DNA of 64,000 nt from Caldilineales bacterium (GCA_019695115.1 JAIBAP010000004.1:1-64000); one strand, 5' to 3'. Positions 34,436 through 43,213 are shown, counted from the stretch's first letter. Program-made: numbers and translations. The notes: generated from the sequence alone by a model not told the origin.

Positions 34436-35253
34436 TCACCGAACTTTTCGGCCCCCTGCGGAGCATCGACGCCCGCGTCAAGCTGGCCTGGCTGCTGGCA
34501 ACCTTTGTCGCCGGCGTGGTCTACACCAACATCCCCTCCCTGCTGGCCGTCCTGGCCACCATCGCCGCCGTCGCCATCCTGGGCCGCGTCTTCATCCCGG
34601 TGGTGGTGAAGCTGAAGGGCCTGTGGCTGATCGTGATCGTCATCGGCCTCATCTTCAGCCTCACCGTGGGCGGCGAAACCTGGTTCTACCTGATCCCGAC
34701 CTTCGTGCCGTGGATCGGCGGCAGCTTGGCCGTCAGCCGCGAGGGCACGCTTTTGGGCATCGTCTCGATCTTGCGCATGTTCATCTTCGTGCTGCCGGTG
34801 CTGTTGATGGTGGCCACCACCAGCAACTCCGACATGCTACGGGCGTTCATGTTCCTGCGCATGCCGATGGAATTCGCCCTCATGATCGTGCTGGCGCTCA
34901 ACTTCGTGCCCCTGTACATCGACGAGATGTGGCGCATTGCCGACGCCCAACGCGCCCGCGCTCACTCGCTCATGGACAAGGGCGCCCTGGGCAAGATGCG
35001 GGGCATGATCCCCATCTTCGTGCCGCTGACCCTCAACGCCGTCGACCGCGCCGACACCATCGGCAAGGTGCTAGAGATTCGCGGCTTCTCGCGCCGGCGT
35101 TTTTCGGTTGAATTCGACCCACCCACGCCCGCCAGCTGGCTCTTCCTGGCGTTCTGCGGCCTCTTGCTGGCGGTGGCGCTGGCCTCGGCCCTGCTCCGGC
35201 AAGACCTGATCCTGAGCGGGCTGCGGGCGCTGGCCGCGGGGCTGGGTCTGTGA
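34432..35253 (+). CDS. ECF transporter T component
   Basis: The 273-residue protein is the EcfT scaffold, with about five helices and two cytoplasmic coupling motifs: ADAQRARAHSLMDKG (about 180) and KVLEIRGFSRRR (about 215), which contact the ATPases. It is coupled by ATGA to the second ATPase. The four genes 32078-35253 thus form a complete dedicated ECF importer. Confidence 0.85.
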   Translation: MITELFGPLRSIDARVKLAWLLATFVAGVVYTNIPSLLAVLATIAAVAILGRVFIPVVVKLKGLWLIVIVIGLIFSLTVGGETWFYLIPTFVPWIGGSLAVSREGTLLGIVSILRMFIFVLPVLLMVATTSNSDMLRAFMFLRMPMEFALMIVLALNFVPLYIDEMWRIADAQRARAHSLMDKGALGKMRGMIPIFVPLTLNAVDRADTIGKVLEIRGFSRRRFSVEFDPPTPASWLFLAFCGLLLAVALASALLRQDLILSGLRALAAGLGL

Positions 35254-35264
35254 TCGAGGCACCC

Positions 35265-35606
35265 ATGTCCTACCTCTTCGACCCGCAAGACATCGCCTGG
35301 CAGCCCCACCCTCGCTTCGAGGGGGCCAGCCTGCGCCCCCTGATCACCCCCGACCACAATCCGGGGCTGACCGTCTCGCAGGTGCGGCTACTGCCGGGCA
35401 GCGAACTGCCCCCGCACAGCCATCCAGCCAGCACCGAGACCTTTTTTGTCCTCACAGGCGCCGTTTTATGTCGCGTCGGCGACGAAGAACGACTCCTGCG
35501 CCGCGGCGAGATCGGCTACGCGCCGCCCGGCGTGGTGCATCAGGTGCGCAACCCCGGCCCAGAGCCGGCGGAAGCCCTCTCCATCTTCAACCCGCCCCTT
35601 TCCTGA
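35265..35606 (+). CDS. Small cupin protein
   Basis: From ATG 35265 (GAGG 6 nt upstream) the protein has 113 residues; a GTG at 35250 overlapping the EcfT stop is possible. Cupin motif 1 is seen in PPHSHPASTETFFVLTG and motif 2 in GEIGYAPPGVVHQVRNPG, with His, His, Glu and His as probable metal ligands. Enzymatic or sensory role unknown; co-transcribed with the ECF genes. Confidence 0.8.
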   Translation: MSYLFDPQDIAWQPHPRFEGASLRPLITPDHNPGLTVSQVRLLPGSELPPHSHPASTETFFVLTGAVLCRVGDEERLLRRGEIGYAPPGVVHQVRNPGPEPAEALSIFNPPLS

Positions 35607-35615
35607 AGCCCCCTG

Positions 35616-35656
35616 ACCTCCAATCTCCAATCTCCAATCTCCAATCTCCAATCTCC
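35616..35656. repeat. Heptameric CCAATCT array
   Basis: About five copies of the 7-nt unit CCAATCT lie between the cupin and hemerythrin genes. Same family as the other intergenic arrays. Confidence 0.85.
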
Positions 35657-35683
35657 CCCCCACCCAAAGGACCCCTTCCCCTC

Positions 35684-36235
35684 ATGGCCCAACACCCCAT
35701 CAAGACCCTCCTGCGCGAACACGCCGAGATCATGGCCGAGGTCGGCCACATGCGCCTGGCCGTGCAACAACTGGCCGACCAGGGCGACGCCGCCGTAGCC
35801 GAGGCCCTGCCCGTCTTCGCCGCCGTCGCCCAGATGATGGCCACCCAGTTGGAGCTGCACCGGCAGAAAGAAGACCAGGTCTTCTTCCCCGCCATCGAAG
35901 CGGTGATCGGACAATTCGGCCCCACCAGCGTCATGCGCATCGAGCACCAGCAGATCCATGCCCAGGGCGTGCTGCTGCGGGAGACGCTGTACGAACTCAA
36001 CCAGGTCCAGCATCCGGCCATCGAGGCGGGGGCGGCGAAGCTGCGCGGGCTGGTGGCCGCGGGGGGGAGCGCCGTCGCCCTGCGTCGCGCCGGCGAAGAG
36101 ATTATCGATCTGCTCAACTCTCACTTCGGGAAAGAGGAGCACATCCTCTTCCCCATGGCCCAGAGCCTGCTCGATGGGGTGGCGCTGAGCGAGATCGCGG
36201 CCCGGTTCGAGGAAATGGACGCCGCCGGGGTGTGA
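35684..36235 (+). CDS. Hemerythrin-like HHE domain protein
   Basis: The 183-residue all-helical protein has HHE-type iron-ligand segments: LLREHAEIMAEVGH near the start, LELHRQKEDQVFFP (about 66-79), RIEHQQIHAQG (about 86-96) and NSHFGKEEHILFP (about 145-157). Such proteins bind oxygen or sense NO/O2 through a di-iron site. Just upstream of an oxygen-sensitive benzoyl-CoA reductase, an oxygen-scavenging or sensing role is plausible. Its stop codon lies within the conserved promoter segment of the next operon. Confidence 0.8.
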   Translation: MAQHPIKTLLREHAEIMAEVGHMRLAVQQLADQGDAAVAEALPVFAAVAQMMATQLELHRQKEDQVFFPAIEAVIGQFGPTSVMRIEHQQIHAQGVLLRETLYELNQVQHPAIEAGAAKLRGLVAAGGSAVALRRAGEEIIDLLNSHFGKEEHILFPMAQSLLDGVALSEIAARFEEMDAAGV

Positions 36236-36320
36236 AAAAAATCACCTTATTGACAGCCGGGCAGTTTTCTGTATACTAAATATGACGCAGTTTTCTGACG
36301 ATGCTAATATTAATGGAGCA
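36231..36320 (+). promoter_or_regulatory. Promoter/operator of the benzoyl-CoA reductase operon
   Basis: TTGACA (36250-36255), 16-nt spacer and TATACT (36272-36277) precede bzdN. The segment aligns gap-free with 11993-12082 (about 64 of 90 identical). ATGCT-N11-AGCAT (36301-36321) is a candidate operator overlapping the predicted transcript leader, which makes repression by a regulator such as the nearby PaaX-family protein possible. Confidence 0.75.
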
Positions 36321-36326
36321 TGTGCC

Positions 36327-37493
36327 GTGGCCCCACTGACCTTCCCCGAATGGCGCAACCAACCGCTCGAAGAAATCCTCTATCAGTGTCGCGAACTCCT
36401 GGAAGACACCAATTTCCCCACCGTCAAACGCTGGCGCCAGGCGGGGGGGAAGGTGTTGGGGCATTTCCAGGTGTACTTTCCAGAGGAGATCGCCCACGCC
36501 GCCGGCATGTTGCCGTTCAAGGTGCGCGGCGCGCCTGTGGAACCGATGCAGGCCGACTCTCGTTTCGGCTCCTATCTCTGTTCCATCCTCAAGACCTCGC
36601 TGGAGCTGGCTCTGAGCAAGCGGGTGCAGATGGAGATGTTCGTCACGCACCCCATTTGCGATGCCGCCCGCAATCTGGCGGCGGTGTGGGGCCGGAATTT
36701 CAGCTATCCCTGCCAGATTCTCTATCTGCCGCAGAACGCCAACTCCGGCTTTGCCGCCACCTACCTGCGCCATGAGTACGACCGCCTGCGCCGGCAGGTC
36801 GAGGAGATCGTGGGGCATGCGGTGACGGACGAGGATCTGCGGCGGTCGTTGGCCATCTACAACCGCAACCGGGCGCTGCTGCGCGAGTTGTACGCCATCA
36901 AGCGGGAGACGCCGTGGCAGGCGTCGGGCTACGAGACTTATCTGTTGCTGGCGGTGGGGGGGATGATCCCGCGCGAGGAGCACAACGAACTGCTAGAGAC
37001 AGCCCTGCCGCTGCTGCGCGCGCGCCCGGCCAAGAAGCAGGACAAGATCCGGGTGGTGTACGAGGGCGGCTTCTGCGAGCAGCCGCCGCTGGACATGCTG
37101 CGGGCGCTGTCGCAATCGACCTACGTGGTGGACGATGACCTGCTGATCGGGCTGCGCTGGATCCTGGAGGATGTCCCCACCGAGGGCGACCCGCTCTACA
37201 ACCTGGCGGAGGCCTATCTGGAGAAGTCGTCGTACAGCCCGGTGCAGCACGACCTGCGCAAGCCGAAGGAAGAGATGTTGTTGCAGCGCATCCACGGCGC
37301 CCACGCCTCGGCGGCGGTGGTGACGGCGGCAAAGATGTGCGAGCCGGGTCTGGAGGAGCAGGTGGCCTACACCCACACACTCGATGCCAATGGCATCCCC
37401 TATTTCGTCAGCGAATTCGAAGAGAACATGACTAGTTTCGACCATCTGGAGATTCAGTTGGAGACGTTTGTCGAGAGCTTGCTGTTTGCGTAG
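36327..37493 (+). CDS. bzdN: Benzoyl-CoA reductase subunit, BzdN/BcrC-like
   Basis: This is the 388-residue HgdB-fold subunit. PVEPMQADSRFGSYLCSILK (about 64-83), FCEQPPLDML and TAAKMCEPGLEE hold the cysteines expected to bind the active-site [4Fe-4S] clusters. Size and position match BzdN/BcrC. The start is taken as GTG 36327 with GGAG at 8-nt spacing; an in-frame ATG at 36282 lies 5 nt behind the -10 box and would need a leaderless message. It forms the catalytic half with the next gene for two-electron ring reduction of benzoyl-CoA. Confidence 0.82.
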   Translation: MAPLTFPEWRNQPLEEILYQCRELLEDTNFPTVKRWRQAGGKVLGHFQVYFPEEIAHAAGMLPFKVRGAPVEPMQADSRFGSYLCSILKTSLELALSKRVQMEMFVTHPICDAARNLAAVWGRNFSYPCQILYLPQNANSGFAATYLRHEYDRLRRQVEEIVGHAVTDEDLRRSLAIYNRNRALLRELYAIKRETPWQASGYETYLLLAVGGMIPREEHNELLETALPLLRARPAKKQDKIRVVYEGGFCEQPPLDMLRALSQSTYVVDDDLLIGLRWILEDVPTEGDPLYNLAEAYLEKSSYSPVQHDLRKPKEEMLLQRIHGAHASAAVVTAAKMCEPGLEEQVAYTHTLDANGIPYFVSEFEENMTSFDHLEIQLETFVESLLFA

Positions 37494-37700
37494 GTTTGTT
37501 ATGGAGATTGGTTATTGGAGATTGGTTATTGGAGATTGGTTATTGGAGATTGGTTATTGGAGATTGGTTATTGGAGATTGGTTATTGGCTCACGCATCAC
37601 GCATCACGCATCACGCATCACGCATCACGCATCACGCAACACGCAACAGGCAAAATCCGGGCCTAAAACCCATCAGTTTCTTTATTCAAGGTAAGTTATC
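37494..37700. repeat. Heptameric repeats (AGATTGG/TTATTGG and CACGCAT)
   Basis: Ten or more 7-nt units alternate GTTATTG and GAGATTG (37502-37590), then seven CACGCAT/CACGCAA units (37591-37645). The array separates bzdN from bzdO. No gene is seen; the ribosome site AAGGTAAG for bzdO is at its end. Confidence 0.88.
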
Positions 37701-38981
37701 ATGACTACAGATCAACGCAGCGAACTTGTTGGCCGGGGGAACCGGGAGGGGGCGGATCTGTTTCGCTCCTGGTTCGAGGAGTTGAGCGCGACGGCGGAGC
37801 AAGGCGGCCAATCTGCCTACGTGTTCGTGATGGGCAGTATCGCCGAGGTGCTGCGCGTGTTCGACCTGCCCACAGTCTTCCCGGAGATCAACTCCCTGCA
37901 AACGGCGGTGCGCCGCGTGGCGCACGAATTCCTGAACGAGGCCGAGGATTACGGCTATTCGCCCGACATCTGCGGCTATGTCAAGGCGGATGTGGCCGTC
38001 CAGTTGCGCAAAGGCGCGCACCCCATGGGCCAGATCCCCAAGCCCACGCTGGCGGTGTACACCAATGCCTGCAACACCTACATCAAGTGGGCGGAGATCT
38101 GGGAGCGGATGTACAAGATCCCGATCTTCACCCTCGATGTGCCGGGCACGCGGCAGGCGGGCGGGCAGACCTGGCGCGGCGACCCGGATTTCGAGAACGA
38201 CCGCAAGTATGTGGCGGCGCAGTTGAAGGAACTCATCGCCCTGTGTGAGCAGGTGACGGGCATCCCCTTCGACATCGACCGCCTGCGCGAGGTGCTGGGC
38301 CATGCCAATGTCATGAGCCGGGGCTGGGCGCGGGTGCTGGAACTGAACCGCAGCCGGCCCTCCCTGTTCAACGCCCTCACCGATGGCACCGTCTACCTGG
38401 GCGTGGCCAACGGCTTCCGCGGGCGGGCCGAAGGCGCGGCCTTCTTCGACCGGCTGGTGGAGGAGATGGAGTACAAGGCCGAGCAGGGCATCGGCACCCT
38501 CACCAACGAGAAATACCGGCTGCTTTTCGTCGGCGTGCCCTGCTACCCCATTTTCCGCCGCTTCAACGAGATGTTCACGCAGTGGGGCGGCACCTTCATC
38601 AATTCCACCTATCTCTGGTTCGCTTCTGGCGGCACCAACCGCGGCTTCCAGTACGACCTCGCCAACCCGCTCGACAGCCTGGCCGAGGGCATCCTGATCA
38701 ACGTGCGCGATGCCATGGATAGCATGTTCTACCAGGATCAGGTGCTGGCCGGGATGGTGGAGGAGTTCGAAGCCGACGGCATCATCTACCACCCGATCAA
38801 GAGCTGCCGCACCGTCTCGACCGGGCTGGCCGACAACCGCCGGGCGGTGATGGCGGCCCGCGACATCCCCACCTTGTTCATCGAGTCGGACATGATGGAC
38901 CGGCGGGTGGTGTCGGAAGCGCAGCTCAAGAATCGTATCGACGCCTATTTCGAGGGGCTGGCCGCGCGCCGCGCCGCCTGA
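37701..38981 (+). CDS. bzdO: Benzoyl-CoA reductase subunit, BzdO/BcrB-like
   Basis: This is the 426-residue HgdB-fold subunit, larger than the first as BzdO/BcrB is. Cysteines in [12 protein letters not shown] (about 93), [13 protein letters not shown] (about 116) and [12 protein letters not shown] (about 370) are candidates for the cluster ligands. The [10 protein letters not shown] segment near the C-terminus is typical of the family. It pairs with BzdN to carry benzoyl-CoA and the low-potential clusters. Confidence 0.85.
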   Translation: MTTDQRSELVGRGNREGADLFRSWFEELSATAEQGGQSAYVFVMGSIAEVLRVFDLPTVFPEINSLQTAVRRVAHEFLNEAEDYGYSPDICGYVKADVAVQLRKGAHPMGQIPKPTLAVYTNACNTYIKWAEIWERMYKIPIFTLDVPGTRQAGGQTWRGDPDFENDRKYVAAQLKELIALCEQVTGIPFDIDRLREVLGHANVMSRGWARVLELNRSRPSLFNALTDGTVYLGVANGFRGRAEGAAFFDRLVEEMEYKAEQGIGTLTNEKYRLLFVGVPCYPIFRRFNEMFTQWGGTFINSTYLWFASGGTNRGFQYDLANPLDSLAEGILINVRDAMDSMFYQDQVLAGMVEEFEADGIIYHPIKSCRTVSTGLADNRRAVMAARDIPTLFIESDMMDRRVVSEAQLKNRIDAYFEGLAARRAA

Positions 38982-38986
38982 CCTTC

Positions 38987-39008
38987 GTGCGCATCTGGGG
39001 ATGCGCAC
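38987..39008 (+). other. Hairpin and short GCGCACTCC repeats
   Basis: GTGCGCATC pairs with GATGCGCAC around TGGG, beginning 6 nt after the bzdO stop, followed by three imperfect copies of GCGCACTCC-type units to 39050. A possible mRNA processing or stabilising element between bzdO and bzdP. Confidence 0.5.
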
Positions 39009-39078
39009 TCCGCAGGGTTGCGCACTCCACAAGGTTGCGTACCCCGCACCCTCTCACCCCCACGAAAGGAGCACCCAC

Positions 39079-39891
39079 ATGAGCTATTCAGCCGGCGTGG
39101 ATGTTGGATCGACCCAAACCAAGGCCATTGTGATCAATGAAGCCCGGCAGATCGTCGGCCGGGCGCTGATCGACACCGGCGCCAATGTCATCCAGGCGGC
39201 GGAGAACGCCTATACGCGGGCGCTGGAAGACGGCGGCATCCGCGAAGAAGAAGTCGAGTACGTGATCGGCACCGGCTATGGCCGCTACAAAGTCACCTTT
39301 GGCAACACACAGGTGACGGAGATCAGTTGCCATGCCCGCGGGGCCGCGCACATGTTCCCCGCCACCCGCACCGTGCTCGACATGGGCGGGCAGGATACGA
39401 AGGCCATCCGCGTGGGGGGCAACGGCGAGATCATCGACTTCTGCATGAACGACAAATGCGCGGCCGGCACCGGTCGCTTCCTGGGCGCGGCGGCCTCGGC
39501 CCTGGAAATCCCCCTGCCCAACCTGGGGCCGACGGCGATGAAGGCCGAGCGCCCCGTCCGCATCAGCACCACCTGCACCGTCTTCGCCGAATCGGAGGTG
39601 CTTTCCTGGCTGGGCAAGGGCAAGAAGATCGAGGACATCCTCATGGGGGTGCACCAATCGATCGCCAAGCGTTCGATCGGGCTGATGCGCCGGGTGGGGG
39701 TCGAGGATCAAGTCACCTTCACCGGCGGGGTGGCCAAGAACATCGGCATGATCTACGCCCTGGAAGACAACCTGGGCATCAAATTAAACGTCAGCGACGA
39801 TTCGCACTTCATGGGCGCGCTAGGCGCGGCCCTCTTTGCCATGGATGCAATCGTCAGCAGCCGCGCCCCTCTGCCCGACACGGAGGCTTGA
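39079..39891 (+). CDS. bzdP: Benzoyl-CoA reductase ATPase subunit, BzdP-like
   Basis: This 270-residue protein is of the BadF/BadG/HgdC activator family. ATP-binding [13 protein letters not shown] (6-18) and [10 protein letters not shown] (101-110) are present; C127 in [11 protein letters not shown] and C166 in [12 protein letters not shown] bind the subunit-bridging [4Fe-4S] cluster. It drives electron transfer to the ring with ATP hydrolysis. The length fits Azoarcus-type BzdP rather than the longer Thauera BcrA. AAAGGA precedes ATG 39079. Confidence 0.85.
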   Translation: MSYSAGVDVGSTQTKAIVINEARQIVGRALIDTGANVIQAAENAYTRALEDGGIREEEVEYVIGTGYGRYKVTFGNTQVTEISCHARGAAHMFPATRTVLDMGGQDTKAIRVGGNGEIIDFCMNDKCAAGTGRFLGAAASALEIPLPNLGPTAMKAERPVRISTTCTVFAESEVLSWLGKGKKIEDILMGVHQSIAKRSIGLMRRVGVEDQVTFTGGVAKNIGMIYALEDNLGIKLNVSDDSHFMGALGAALFAMDAIVSSRAPLPDTEA

Positions 39892-39971
39892 CCATGACGT
39901 GCATGATCCGCCCATCCGAGCCATCCGCCCACCCCCGCCCTCTGCCCAACACGGAGGCTTGACCATGACGT
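39868..39971 (+). repeat. Duplicated bzdP/bzdQ junction with decoy start
   Basis: A 33-bp segment covering the end of bzdP, a GGAGG site and the ATGACGT start occurs twice (39868-39900 and 39939-39971), with one mismatch and a 71-bp offset. It leaves a 22-codon mini-ORF (39894-39962) with its own ribosome site, ending 2 nt before the bzdQ ATG. Confidence 0.8.
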
Positions 39972-40819
39972 ACACCGCAGGCATCGATGTGGGTTCGACC
40001 TATACCAAAGCCGTCGTCATCGACGCCGACAAGCGCATCCTCGGCAAGGCGATGACCAACACCGGCTTCCAACTGACCAAATCGGCCCGTTCGGCCCTGG
40101 ATGAGGCGCTGGCCGAGGCGGGGCTGAGCAGCGAGGGGCTGGCCTACACCGTGGCCACCGGCTTTGGCCGCCACCAGATCCCCTTCGCCGATGTCACCGC
40201 CACCGACCTGACCGCCAGCGCCAGGGGCGTCTCCACGCTCTTCCCCCGCACCCACACCATCCTCGATGTGGGCGGCCAGACAATGAAAGCGATCCGGCTG
40301 GATGACGAGACCAAGGTCAAGTCCTTCCGCCTGAACGACAAGTGCGCCGCCGGCACCGGCGCCTTCCTGGAGAAAACCGCCCGCTACATGGGCTTCTCCA
40401 CCGAAGAGATCGGCCCACTGGCGGCCACCTCCAAGGGCGCGGTGCCCATCTCTGGCGTCTGCGCCGTCTTCGCCGAATCGGAAGTGATCAACCACCTCTC
40501 CCTGGGCGCCGCCCCCTCCGACATCATGTTCGGGGCCATCTCCTCGCTGGTCGATCGCTCGGTGCAGTTGATGAAGCGGGTGCAGATGGAGCCGGAGTTC
40601 ACCCTGATCGGCGGCATCCTCCGCTTCCCCAGCATGGCCGCCGTGGTGCGGCGGGAGTTGGGCAGCGAGGTCAACGTGCCCGCGGGCGAGTTGGTGCAGT
40701 TCACCACCGCCTTCGGCGCCGCCATCCTGGGTCAGGTGCGCCTGCACAAGATCGAAGGCCAGCCGGCCGACGGCCAGCCGGCCGACCTGGAGACGCTCTC
40801 CGCCCCGGCTTTCGCCTGA
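39965..40819 (+). CDS. bzdQ: Benzoyl-CoA reductase ATPase subunit, BzdQ-like
   Basis: This 284-residue activator-family protein is parallel to BzdP: IDVGSTYTKAVVI (7-19), DVGGQTMKAI (101-110), C127 in [11 protein letters not shown] and C166 in SGVCAVFAESEV. Two different ATPase subunits distinguish benzoyl-CoA reductases from 2-hydroxyacyl-CoA dehydratases, which have one homodimeric activator. The C-terminus ends in a QPADGQPADLE repeat. ATG 39965 is preceded by GGAGG. Confidence 0.85.
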   Translation: MTYTAGIDVGSTYTKAVVIDADKRILGKAMTNTGFQLTKSARSALDEALAEAGLSSEGLAYTVATGFGRHQIPFADVTATDLTASARGVSTLFPRTHTILDVGGQTMKAIRLDDETKVKSFRLNDKCAAGTGAFLEKTARYMGFSTEEIGPLAATSKGAVPISGVCAVFAESEVINHLSLGAAPSDIMFGAISSLVDRSVQLMKRVQMEPEFTLIGGILRFPSMAAVVRRELGSEVNVPAGELVQFTTAFGAAILGQVRLHKIEGQPADGQPADLETLSAPAFA

Positions 40820-40828
40820 ACCTGCCCC

Positions 40829-41077
40829 ATGTACCTGGCGCCCGACATCGAACGACCGCCCAAGCCCGAGCTGGTCGCCCAGGGCTGGGAGCGCCGTTTC
40901 ATGGCCGGGGCGGGCCGCGCCAAAGAGTCGCAGGAACTCTATGCCGCCATGGGCTACGAGGTTCATCTCGAACCGGTTGCCGCCGCCGACCTGAGTGATG
41001 AGTGCCAGGATTGCCGTCTGGCTACTGGCTTCTTTGTGACCGTCTACACCCGCAAACGAGACGACCACGCATCATGA
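40829..41077 (+). CDS. Small CxxC protein, unknown, between bzdQ and paaX-like gene
   Basis: The 82-residue protein carries one CQDC pair (residues about 59-62) in a segment reading SDECQDCRLATGFFVTVYTRK. The stop overlaps the next start (ATGA), so it is translated with the regulator. It could bind metal or an Fe-S cluster as an accessory of the reductase. I do not recognise the family. Confidence 0.65.
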   Translation: MYLAPDIERPPKPELVAQGWERRFMAGAGRAKESQELYAAMGYEVHLEPVAAADLSDECQDCRLATGFFVTVYTRKRDDHAS

Positions 41078-41946
41078 CGACATCACCGTCGACGGGCTTG
41101 CCTCGCTCCGCCTCCATTCCCGTCCGCACCCAGTTCGTCTTCTTCACCTTGCTGGGCGACTATGTGTTGCCCAACGGCGGCAAGATCTGGACGAGCGACC
41201 TGCTGGCCTCGCTAAAGCTGCTGGACGTGAGCGAACGGGCGGTGCGCTCCACCCTCTCGCGCATGACCCGCAAAGGCTGGATCGCGCCAAAAAAGCATGG
41301 CCGGCGCAGCCAATACCTCATCACCGCCCGCGGGCGCACGCTGCTGGAAACCGGCTATGCCCGCATCTTCGAGCCTGTCTTCACCGACTGGGACCAGACC
41401 TGGCATCTGGCCGTCTACTCGCTGCCCGAAGACATGCGCCAACTGCGCCACGAATTGCGCAAACAGCTGGCCTGGTTGGGCTTTGGCCGCCTGGCGCCGG
41501 GGACGTGGATCTCGCCCCACAACCGCCAGGCGGAGCTAGAGCGCTTGTTCCGCGAGCTTGACATCGCCGCCTTTGCCGAACAGTTCTCCGGCCTGCACTT
41601 GGGGCCTTCGAGCGGGCAGGAGTTGGTCAAGCGTTGCTGGGACTTGCAGGAGCTTGAGCAGCAGTACCGGGACTTCGTGGCCCGCTACCAGCCCGACTTC
41701 GAACATTTCGCCAGCCTGCCGCCGCCGCAGTTGTGCAGCGAAGCCGAGGAGTGTTTCGTGCGCCGCTTCTGGATCACGCACGAGTTCCAGGGCCTGCCCC
41801 TGCGCGACCCCAACCTGCCCACCGAGTTGCTGCCCCCGGATTGGATCGGTTTCACCGCCCGCCAGCTCGTCAACGACTACCGCACCCTCCTCCGCGACCC
41901 CGCCAACGGCTTCATTCGCTCGGTGATGGATGGGAGTGTTCAGTAG
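41074..41946 (+). CDS. PaaX-family transcriptional regulator
   Basis: The 290-residue protein has an N-terminal winged helix (FFTLLGDYVLPNGGKIWTSDLL, SERAVRSTLSRMTRKGWI, about 17-65), then a PaaX central domain (WDQTWHLAVYSLPEDMRQLRHELRKQL) and a C-terminal domain ending in VNDYRTLLRDP. PaaX proteins are phenylacetyl-CoA-responsive repressors. It is the only regulator within the aromatic region, so it probably controls the bzd genes and perhaps the conserved promoters at 11993 and 36231. Confidence 0.85.
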   Translation: MTTSPSTGLPRSASIPVRTQFVFFTLLGDYVLPNGGKIWTSDLLASLKLLDVSERAVRSTLSRMTRKGWIAPKKHGRRSQYLITARGRTLLETGYARIFEPVFTDWDQTWHLAVYSLPEDMRQLRHELRKQLAWLGFGRLAPGTWISPHNRQAELERLFRELDIAAFAEQFSGLHLGPSSGQELVKRCWDLQELEQQYRDFVARYQPDFEHFASLPPPQLCSEAEECFVRRFWITHEFQGLPLRDPNLPTELLPPDWIGFTARQLVNDYRTLLRDPANGFIRSVMDGSVQ

Positions 41947-41977
41947 CAAACGCTTTTCGCCGAAAAGGAACGAATCC

Positions 41978-43108
41978 ATGTCTCTTGATTGGCTGCCCCG
42001 CACGCATACGCTTGTCGACCATGACCTCGGCGGCGATGACTATTTCCGGGCCGAACCGCCCAGCGTGATCTACGAAAAGAAGGCGATCCGCGACCCGCAG
42101 GGCAACCCGGTCGAAGGGCTGTACTCGGCCTGGGTGTGGCTGAACAACCCCGCCCAGTACAACTCCTACACCACCGACATGGTCAAAGGCGTGATCGCGG
42201 GCATGAAGCGGGCGTCGATGGACCGCAGCGTGGTGGCCATCGTCTTCACCGGCGTCGGCGACAAGGCCTTCTGCACCGGCGGCAACACCAAAGAGTACGC
42301 CGAATACTACAGCCGCCGCCCCAGCGAATATGCCCTCTACATGGACCTGTTCAATGCCATGGTCGACGGCATCCTCAACACCAAGAAGCCGGTGATCTGC
42401 CGGGTGAACGGGATGCGCGTGGCCGGGGGCCAGGAGATCGGGGGGGCCTGCGACATCGCCATCGCCTCGGATCTGGCCGTGTTCGGGCAGGCAGGCCCGC
42501 GGCACGGCTCCGCCCCGGTCGGCGGCTCCACCGACTTCCTGCCCTGGTATCTGACCATCGAAGACGCCATGTGGAATTGCATCTCCTGCGAGCTGTGGAG
42601 CGCCTACAAGATGCACCGCAAGGGCTATGTCAGCAAGGTGACGCCGGTGCTGCGCCAGGATGGCGCCTGGCTGCGCAACCCCAGCGTCATCACCGAGGAC
42701 TATGTGCGGGATGGGGCCATCGTCTACGGCGAGATGAAGCGCGGGGCCGAGTTGGCCGCGGCCCGCGAGGTGCAGAAAGCCGCGGTCATCGACCTCAGCC
42801 TGCTGGATCAGGCGGTGGACGAGGTGCTGTGGACCTTCACCAATCTCTTCCCCCACTGCCTGCAGATGTCGATCGACGGCATCCGGGCCAAGAAGAAGTT
42901 CTTCTGGGACGCGGCCAAGGACTACTACCGCCACTGGCTGGCCGCCAACATGAACAACGAGGCCTTCCTCGGCTTCACCGCCTTCAACAACCGCAAGCTC
43001 ACCGGCAAGGACACGATCGATTTCATCCACTACCGCCAACTCCTGGCCCAGGGCGTCGAGGCCGGCGACGAGTTGTTTGCCCAAGTCCTGCCGGCGCCAA
43101 ATGCGTAG
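41978..43108 (+). CDS. oah: 6-oxocyclohex-1-ene-1-carbonyl-CoA hydrolase
   Basis: The 376-residue crotonase-fold enzyme is the same length as Thauera Oah. NPAQYNSYTTDMVKGVI, GVGDKAFCTGGNTKEYAEYY, GQEIGGACD and FGQAGPRHGSAPVGG match Oah/BamA nearly word for word. It adds water and opens the ring of 6-oxocyclohexene-carbonyl-CoA to give 3-hydroxypimelyl-CoA, the diagnostic step of anaerobic benzoyl-CoA degradation. The ATG 41978 has AAAGGAAC upstream; the earlier in-frame ATG overlaps the regulator gene. Confidence 0.92.
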   Translation: MSLDWLPRTHTLVDHDLGGDDYFRAEPPSVIYEKKAIRDPQGNPVEGLYSAWVWLNNPAQYNSYTTDMVKGVIAGMKRASMDRSVVAIVFTGVGDKAFCTGGNTKEYAEYYSRRPSEYALYMDLFNAMVDGILNTKKPVICRVNGMRVAGGQEIGGACDIAIASDLAVFGQAGPRHGSAPVGGSTDFLPWYLTIEDAMWNCISCELWSAYKMHRKGYVSKVTPVLRQDGAWLRNPSVITEDYVRDGAIVYGEMKRGAELAAAREVQKAAVIDLSLLDQAVDEVLWTFTNLFPHCLQMSIDGIRAKKKFFWDAAKDYYRHWLAANMNNEAFLGFTAFNNRKLTGKDTIDFIHYRQLLAQGVEAGDELFAQVLPAPNA

Positions 43109-43213
43109 ATTAGTGATTGGTGATTGGTTATTAGCTATTGGTTATTGACGCTTGGCAAACGAATCACCAATCACCAATCTCCAATCTCCAATCTCCAATA
43201 ACCAATTAAAACC
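43109..43213. repeat. Heptameric TTATTGG/CCAATCT array, both orientations
   Basis: GTGATTGG/TTATTGG units run to about 43147, then the complementary CCAATCT/CCAATAA form to 43206, giving an imperfect inverted repeat between oah and dch. Confidence 0.85.

Noticed and set aside
36327-40819. 2-hydroxyglutaryl-CoA dehydratase instead of benzoyl-CoA reductase
   Set aside because: Two different ATPase subunits and the adjacent Oah and Dch genes favour benzoyl-CoA reductase; a dehydratase would have one activator gene.
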